Source of the DNA: Nitrospira sp. UBA2082
GTDB taxonomy: Bacteria; Nitrospirota; Nitrospiria; Nitrospirales; Nitrospiraceae
Assembly (NCBI GenBank): GCA_002331335.1
Contig: DCZO01000037.1
Span: 1 to 25,770 of the forward strand
DNA: 25,770 nt
Direction: 5' to 3'
Position numbers and translations under genes: made by a program. Positions 22,012 to 25,770 of this stretch are shown here, one piece after another (within the stretch, counting starts at the first letter, position 1; every line of letters starts with the position of its first letter). Below the pieces are notes generated by a model that saw nothing but the letters and a program-made list of their open reading frames with translations, was not told the DNA's origin and searched no databases.

Positions 22012-23196
22012 TCAGCAGCAGCCTCCGTCGGGAGCACAGGTGACGGCTGTGCCGCTCACCTGTGCTCCGGCCCGATTGAGAATCACGAAATGAGGCGCAT
22101 AGCCCTCGGTGTGCAGCACGTCCAGAGTCTTGGAGCAAATCTCCACTGGTTCTCCCCGGCGGTAGACGTGATGATCGTCATCCGCGGCTTCGACGAACGG
22201 GCCGGCGAGCAACGCGTAGTGGCCTCGCCAGGTGCAGGGGGTCTGCGCGGGAAACACGGCGGTCCAGCGCGGGTCGGTTTGATCGAGCCACACCGGATGC
22301 GACGTTAGAACAAAGTGGTCGGCAAGCGGGGGATAGCTCAACAAGACGGCGTCATCCGGGCCGATCGGCTGCGGGATGCCGCGCTGATAGGTCGTGCCCC
22401 GTTCGTCCACGACACGGTTGAACGGTCCTCGGAGCGTGGCGTAACGAACGAGTGAAGACGTCGCGGAAGGCAGTCTATAACCGGTCAATGTGACGGAAAA
22501 GAAGTGAATGCCGTCGATGACCTGCCAGGGGGAGGACTTGACCAGGTGGATGCCCAGGAAGCCGGCGTCCGCCATGCCCGCGATGTACTGGGCCAGGGTC
22601 AAGGCGCCGGATAAACAGTTTCCCCATTTCTCCGTGTCATGCACCAGGTATTGCGGAACGGTCTGATCCGAGACGATGTCCGAGATCGTGAACCGCCCCC
22701 CCGGCTTTGCCACACGGAACATTTCACGGAAGACCTTGTGCTTGTCCGGAGCCAGGTTAATCACGCAGTTTGAGATAATCAGATCGATCGTGCCGTCCTC
22801 GACCGGCATTGCATCTGCCATGCCTTTGCGGAAGTCAACGTTGGAAGCGGGGTAGCCGAGGTTGGCTGCCACGGCGGCGGCGTTTTCCCGCGCGATGTCC
22901 AGCATCGTGTCCGTCATGTCGACGCCGATCACGCGGCCGGACGGGCCGACCAGCCGTGAGGCCTCGAAACAATCGATTCCTCCGCCTGAGCCGATATCAA
23001 GGACGGTCTCGCCGGCCTGGACCGTCTTGAGCCCGGCCGGCGTGCCGCATCCGTAGGAGATCTTCAGCACTTCATCGGGAATGAACGATTTGAGCTGCGC
23101 CATATCGTAGCTCGTGGGGCAGCACATCTGCTCCCCGGTATTGGCAGCTTTGGCATAGCGTTCGCTGACTTTTTGAGTGATTTCATCGATGGGCAT
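22012..23196 (-). CDS. arsM: arsenite S-adenosylmethionine methyltransferase ArsM
   Basis: From the ATG at 23196 this is a 394-residue protein. Residues 40-220 form a class I methyltransferase with SAM motif 'VLDIGSGGGID' (about 65-75). Cysteines at C25/C26, C50, C144 and C194 lie at positions comparable to the arsenic-binding set of known ArsM proteins. A C-terminal extension (about 230-394) ends 'CAPDGGCC', giving an extra cysteine cluster. ArsM methylates arsenite stepwise to methylated arsenicals. In arsenosugar-forming bacteria the product feeds ArsS, encoded two bases downstream. The frame is open 76 residues further upstream, but that part has no resemblance to ArsM and GAGG lies about six bases before 23196. 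The long C-terminal extension is characteristic of the arsenosugar-linked type. Confidence 0.92.
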   Translation of the reverse strand: MPIDEITQKVSERYAKAANTGEQMCCPTSYDMAQLKSFIPDEVLKISYGCGTPAGLKTVQAGETVLDIGSGGGIDCFEASRLVGPSGRVIGVDMTDTMLDIARENAAAVAANLGYPASNVDFRKGMADAMPVEDGTIDLIISNCVINLAPDKHKVFREMFRVAKPGGRFTISDIVSDQTVPQYLVHDTEKWGNCLSGALTLAQYIAGMADAGFLGIHLVKSSPWQVIDGIHFFSVTLTGYRLPSATSSLVRYATLRGPFNRVVDERGTTYQRGIPQPIGPDDAVLLSYPPLADHFVLTSHPVWLDQTDPRWTAVFPAQTPCTWRGHYALLAGPFVEAADDDHHVYRRGEPVEICSKTLDVLHTEGYAPHFVILNRAGAQVSGTAVTCAPDGGCC

Positions 23197-23238
23197 GGCC
23201 GGCCTCGTAGTGGTCTGACGAAAATATGGAGCTGGCTC

Positions 23239-23268
23239 TATGTACCAACCCTGCCCGTGCCGGGTCAA
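23239..23268 (-). promoter_or_regulatory. possible arsM promoter
   Basis: On the minus strand TTGACC (23268 to 23263) is followed, 18 bases on, by TACATA (23244 to 23239), which is a poor -10. It lies in the 232-base gap between the HicB-like gene and arsM, where no other gene or ArsR-type palindrome is evident. Confidence 0.3.
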
Positions 23269-23428
23269 CCGGGATCCGGCAGGATGTCGCTGGCCGAGGA
23301 GCAATGGCCCACGACTGATTGAGAGTAGTCTGTTTGAGAAGGGAAATCTTACAGCGGTTCGAGGGAGAAAAAGGATGGAGGCAGAGGGGTTCGAAAAGGG
23401 ACGCGAGGCGTCACCTCGAAGCAATCAA

Positions 23429-23689
23429 TCAGAGATCATACAGCATCATGCGGAACAGCTGTTCCACACGCTCGTGCCTCTTGGTGCGAAGACGGGTGCG
23501 TCGGGGAATGGTGGAAATGGGGGTGTGGTACCGGTCGTGGTCCCCACTGGAAACTTCATAGTGCAAATCGGAAAGCTTCGTCTGCAGATCTTCGAATGAA
23601 TCTCCTTGGGTCGGGAGATCAGGATAGTCCTGCAGATAGCCGTGCCACTGGCCGTCTTCTTCCCAGATGATGTACTTCGTCGCACGCAT
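23429..23689 (-). CDS. HicB-like protein with HicA-like tail
   Basis: With the ATG at 23689 the protein has 86 residues. The first 50 resemble the compact HicB antitoxin fold: 'KYIIWEEDGQWHGYLQDYPD' (beta strands), then 'TQGDSFEDLQTKLSDLHYEV' (helix). This corresponds to the usual 'YPDLPTQG-x-x-x-EDL' pattern. After residue 50, 'GDHDRYHTPISTIPRR' looks like part of HicA, which typically has 'NHDxYxxP' and then 'PRH'. A fusion or deletion that joined remnants of HicB and HicA is one explanation; chance is another. No intact HicA toxin lies nearby. A TATACT sits seven bases upstream of the ATG without any Shine-Dalgarno. An in-frame start at 23764 would lie upstream of that promoter. Confidence 0.65.
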   Translation of the reverse strand: MRATKYIIWEEDGQWHGYLQDYPDLPTQGDSFEDLQTKLSDLHYEVSSGDHDRYHTPISTIPRRTRLRTKRHERVEQLFRMMLYDL

Positions 23690-23696
23690 GGTGGGA

Positions 23697-23724
23697 AGTA
23701 TAGCTGGAGTCTGATAGTCCGCAA
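23697..23724 (-). promoter_or_regulatory. promoter of the HicB-like gene, leaderless arrangement
   Basis: TTGCGG (23724 to 23719) and TATACT (23702 to 23697) are 16 bases apart on the minus strand. The predicted start site is about 23690, one base before the ATG at 23689, so translation would begin at the 5' end of the transcript. Confidence 0.5.
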
Positions 23725-23802
23725 GTAATATGTGAAATGAGTCATGAATGGCCTGCACCGACAAATCGGCTGTAGGATCTGATATGCACCGATCTTCTTG
23801 AA

Positions 23803-24174
23803 CTAACCTCGCCGCTTACAATGTGCCCACCACAAGCGGCCATAGATTGCCAGGTTCACCGCCAACACCAGCGTGCCCATCATAATTTGGATTTTCCGGG
23901 TTAGCGATTCCGGATAGAGGATCGTTGACAGATATTGAGCGATGAAGTCTCCTGCATAGTCCGTTTCGCCTGCCTGCGCTCGTAGCCAATTCTCTAACGG
24001 TGTCAGTGGGCAGACCCATCCGCTGAATTCCACGAAGGCGCCCCAGGCAACCGCCGGCAGGTGGACCCACGCCAAGCGCGGCCACTTGAGCACCAGAAAG
24101 CCACCCAGGGCCACAAAGAGAACAAAACCAATGTGCAGCACGACAATAAGATCGGCGGTCAGTCGGGAAAGCAT
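23803..24174 (-). CDS. DUF2784 integral membrane protein
   Basis: This 123-residue protein closely follows the DUF2784 pattern: 'LTADLIVVLHIGFVLFVALGG' at the N-terminus, 'LKWPRLAWVHLPAVAWGAFVE', 'CPLTPLENWLR', then a C-terminal helix. These make about three to four membrane helices. The family has no known function. It lies on the minus strand between the HicB-like gene and the beta-barrel gene, with no shared overlap. I chose the ATG at 24174 since family members begin 'M-L-x-R-L-x-A-D'; an upstream start at 24216 would add 14 residues without homology. Confidence 0.9.
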   Translation of the reverse strand: MLSRLTADLIVVLHIGFVLFVALGGFLVLKWPRLAWVHLPAVAWGAFVEFSGWVCPLTPLENWLRAQAGETDYAGDFIAQYLSTILYPESLTRKIQIMMGTLVLAVNLAIYGRLWWAHCKRRG

Positions 24175-24290
24175 CCAAACAGTGTGGAGAAAGTAAGCGG
24201 CCGGCGCAAGCAACAATCAAAGAACCGCGTATTGGTGTCAGGAGCCTGGAGGAGGGGTCTCGAGTGCCATTGTTGATGCCGATAAACGCA

Positions 24291-24329
24291 GCAGATGAGG
24301 CTGCCCGCACATGGAGCAGCCTCATCTGC
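24291..24329 (-). terminator. strong hairpin after the beta-barrel gene
   Basis: A perfect 14-bp inverted repeat, GCAGATGAGGCTGC (24291-24304) and GCAGCCTCATCTGC (24316-24329), surrounds an 11-base loop, 8 bases beyond the stop of the minus-strand gene ending at 24338. It is the most stable-looking hairpin in the window. On the minus strand what follows is TGCGTTTATC, a poor T-tract, so it could be a terminator with weak release or an RNA-protecting 3' hairpin. Confidence 0.65.
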
Positions 24330-24337
24330 CGATTCCT

Positions 24338-25426
24338 TCAAAACAGTATCTTCATCTTCCCAGGGTTGAAGCTCAAGCCACCCCACAGGTTTTGGAGCGT
24401 CCCTCCATCCGACCTGTAATCGTACGTATTGTTAAAAAACGATGTGCCACTCAGATCTCTGGAGTACAACGCGATGATCTCATAGGTGAACACGAACTTG
24501 ACTCCCGGGAAGAGTGGAGCGGCCGCGGTCAGGCCCCCAAAGGGAACCACATCAAAGAAGCAATCTTGAAAACTTCTCAGATTTCCGGCTTCGTCTGCGG
24601 TGGCGCTGACTTGTTGCCGCACCCCTTTCCCCCCCACAAACGCGCCTAACTCAAAACACTTATCTCCTCCTCTGTTCCCGTCGTAACAGTAGAGGGGATA
24701 TGAAAATCCAATGCCTCCTCCTATTGCATAACTGATCCCTCGATTGAGAGACGTTCTGTCGAAGCCTGAGCCTGATACACCGAAGCCGCCGTCTGCGTCC
24801 AGACCATGAAATTTCGACCCTTGAACGAATACATAGGGGGCGCCGCCACCCAACATCGATCTGAATCGGTCAAAGGGGTGCTGGAGCATGAAATTGTAAC
24901 TCGGGGCCGAGATGTTGTTTGCCCCTGACCCTTCGAGGAAGGTGACCCCGCCAGTAGACATCCCTCGCGATGTCGAGTTGATTCCATTCGTCTCGGAATG
25001 CCCGCCCTGAATGACAATCTGAGTATCGAGAAATCGTTGCAGCAGAGAGGCGCCGTGAGCCGCCGCGCTTGATGTTGCAAGAGCGGCTCCACCTCCGAAG
25101 GCGAGGTAGCCGCCGCAGCGGAACCATGGAGTCATCTCTCCTTTCTCATTCTTATAGCGGCAGCTCTTGATATTGCGCTCCTCCACGCCTGGCGGCGTTT
25201 CAAATTCTCCCTGCTGGTTGACTCGCACGGTAATTTCCTTTTGGTTATTAACCGGTTCTTCGAGTTCCAGCGTCAGTTCGCCACGCGAGATGGCGGTGAC
25301 CCCTTCCGGAGTACTTACGATCTTTCCGGCGACGGCGAATACATCAGTCGCCGATAGACCGATGAAACTGCCGGCGCAGATGAATAGAGCGACCCATAGA
25401 CCTGCGCCTCTCCATTTGTTTCCCAT
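24338..25426 (-). CDS. exported putative outer-membrane beta-barrel protein
   Basis: This 362-residue protein has a clear signal peptide (residues 1-31, cut after 'DVFA') and ends in phenylalanine ('KMKILF'), the usual beta-barrel C-terminal residue. A short Ig- or carboxypeptidase-regulatory-like module (about 35-80, 'GELTLELEEPVNNQKEITV') precedes a glycine-rich region with alternating hydrophobic strands. Six cysteines or so are spread through the mature chain (for example 'CRYK', 'RCGG', 'YCYDG', 'KCFE'). I do not recognise the family. Start support is good: AGGAGG lies eight bases before the ATG at 25426. The gene begins 16 bases after the partial gene upstream, so the two are co-transcribed. 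The hairpin just past its end probably closes the transcript. Confidence 0.75.
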   Translation of the reverse strand: MGNKWRGAGLWVALFICAGSFIGLSATDVFAVAGKIVSTPEGVTAISRGELTLELEEPVNNQKEITVRVNQQGEFETPPGVEERNIKSCRYKNEKGEMTPWFRCGGYLAFGGGAALATSSAAAHGASLLQRFLDTQIVIQGGHSETNGINSTSRGMSTGGVTFLEGSGANNISAPSYNFMLQHPFDRFRSMLGGGAPYVFVQGSKFHGLDADGGFGVSGSGFDRTSLNRGISYAIGGGIGFSYPLYCYDGNRGGDKCFELGAFVGGKGVRQQVSATADEAGNLRSFQDCFFDVVPFGGLTAAAPLFPGVKFVFTYEIIALYSRDLSGTSFFNNTYDYRSDGGTLQNLWGGLSFNPGKMKILF

Positions 25427-25442
25427 AATACCTACCTCCTGG

Positions 25443-25770
25443 TTATTTGACATCCAACGTCCCACGCGCTTCTTTGGTCTTTTTCCCATCTTGCGCAACC
25501 ACCCGCACCAGCCATTTCCCTTTTGCGGTGATTTCTTTCACGGGGAAGGTCCCCAGCACCGCGTCCTCCACGGTCTTGCCCTCAACCTTGGCCACCGTCT
25601 TCCATGAGGAAGGCTGTTCTCCTTGACCCAGTTGCAGCTCGTAATTCTTGAGCTGGCTGCCGACCGCCGTGCCGGAGACTTGGATTGCTGTCTTGCCGTC
25701 GACTTTCACCGGCGTCACCTGCGTGACCTTGGCGGTGAGGAAATAATCCGGGTCGGCCTTGAGGGCCGCG
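25443..25770 (-). CDS. 3' end of a large exported Ig-like protein (partial)
   Basis: The frame is open to the window edge, so only the last 108 residues are seen and the start lies beyond 25770. The visible part is beta-rich and lysine/valine-rich, with 'VSGTAVGSQLKNYELQLGQG' and 'TAKGKWLVRVVAQDGKKTKE'. This looks like one or more fibronectin- or Ig-like domains at the C-terminus of a secreted or surface protein. The repeated 'KV-x-GKT' elements are consistent with tandem domains. No catalytic motif is visible. It precedes the putative beta-barrel gene by only 16 bases, so the two may be a surface protein and its outer-membrane partner. Confidence 0.7.
   Translation of the reverse strand, partial: AALKADPDYFLTAKVTQVTPVKVDGKTAIQVSGTAVGSQLKNYELQLGQGEQPSSWKTVAKVEGKTVEDAVLGTFPVKEITAKGKWLVRVVAQDGKKTKEARGTLDVK

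Noticed and set aside
23197..23424. N-terminal extension of ArsM by 76 residues
   Set aside because: Family alignment begins at MPIDEITQKV, a GAGG precedes that ATG, and the extension has no homology to ArsM.
1..25770. CRISPR arrays, tRNA and rRNA genes, transposases, integrases, origins
   Set aside because: No evenly spaced identical repeats, cloverleaf-like arms, DDE or tyrosine-recombinase motifs or iterons were found on reading.

Overview
The window looks like a chromosomal segment of a Nitrospira-type bacterium (Nitrospirota). This is an inference from moderately high GC, a Gram-negative envelope gene set, the C5-pathway gene hemL, a CxxC/CxxH mini-protein of a style I associate with Nitrospira, and arsM/arsS arsenosugar genes. 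No rRNA, tRNA, CRISPR array, transposase or integrase gene was seen. No gene-free stretch exceeds 300 bases if the small gene at 4094-4321 is real; without it, 3826-4578 would be empty.

Region 1 (1-2520) is accessory in character. It holds a lower-GC HEPN-like protein, a toxin-first HigB/HigA pair whose apparent promoter is covered by a perfect 16-bp palindrome, and an exported staphylococcal-nuclease-like enzyme. It also holds a 76-residue acidic-tailed protein framed by two imperfect palindromic intergenic elements.

Region 2 (2542-4321) holds hemL with a short tandem repeat upstream, and a small putative zinc-binding protein. Region 3 (4579-8895) is a four-gene operon joined by three ATGA overlaps: an exported protein of unknown function, a HAD phosphatase, an M16 protease with an intact HxxEH site, and a second M16 protein that has lost it. 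Region 4 (8974-12118) has a metallo-beta-lactamase-fold hydrolase with an N-terminal DNA-binding domain, followed 11 bases later by a site-2-type membrane protease, then an outer-membrane porin.

Region 5 (12151-17711) holds an exported OB-fold-like protein on the minus strand. The rest is on the plus strand: an M20 dipeptidase-like peptidase, CutA, a membrane-anchored M23 peptidase, and formate-tetrahydrofolate ligase.

Region 6 (17738-23196, minus strand) is the most interesting. arsM and arsS are 2 bases apart, followed by a PiT-family phosphate (possibly arsenate) permease and then hflK and hflC. The arrangement suggests that oxyanion entry, arsenic methylation and adenosyl transfer, and membrane quality control are linked.

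Region 7 (23429-25770, minus strand) has a HicB-like protein with a tail resembling part of HicA, and a DUF2784 membrane protein. It ends with an exported putative beta-barrel that has a very strong hairpin at its end, and the 3' end of a further gene cut by the window edge.
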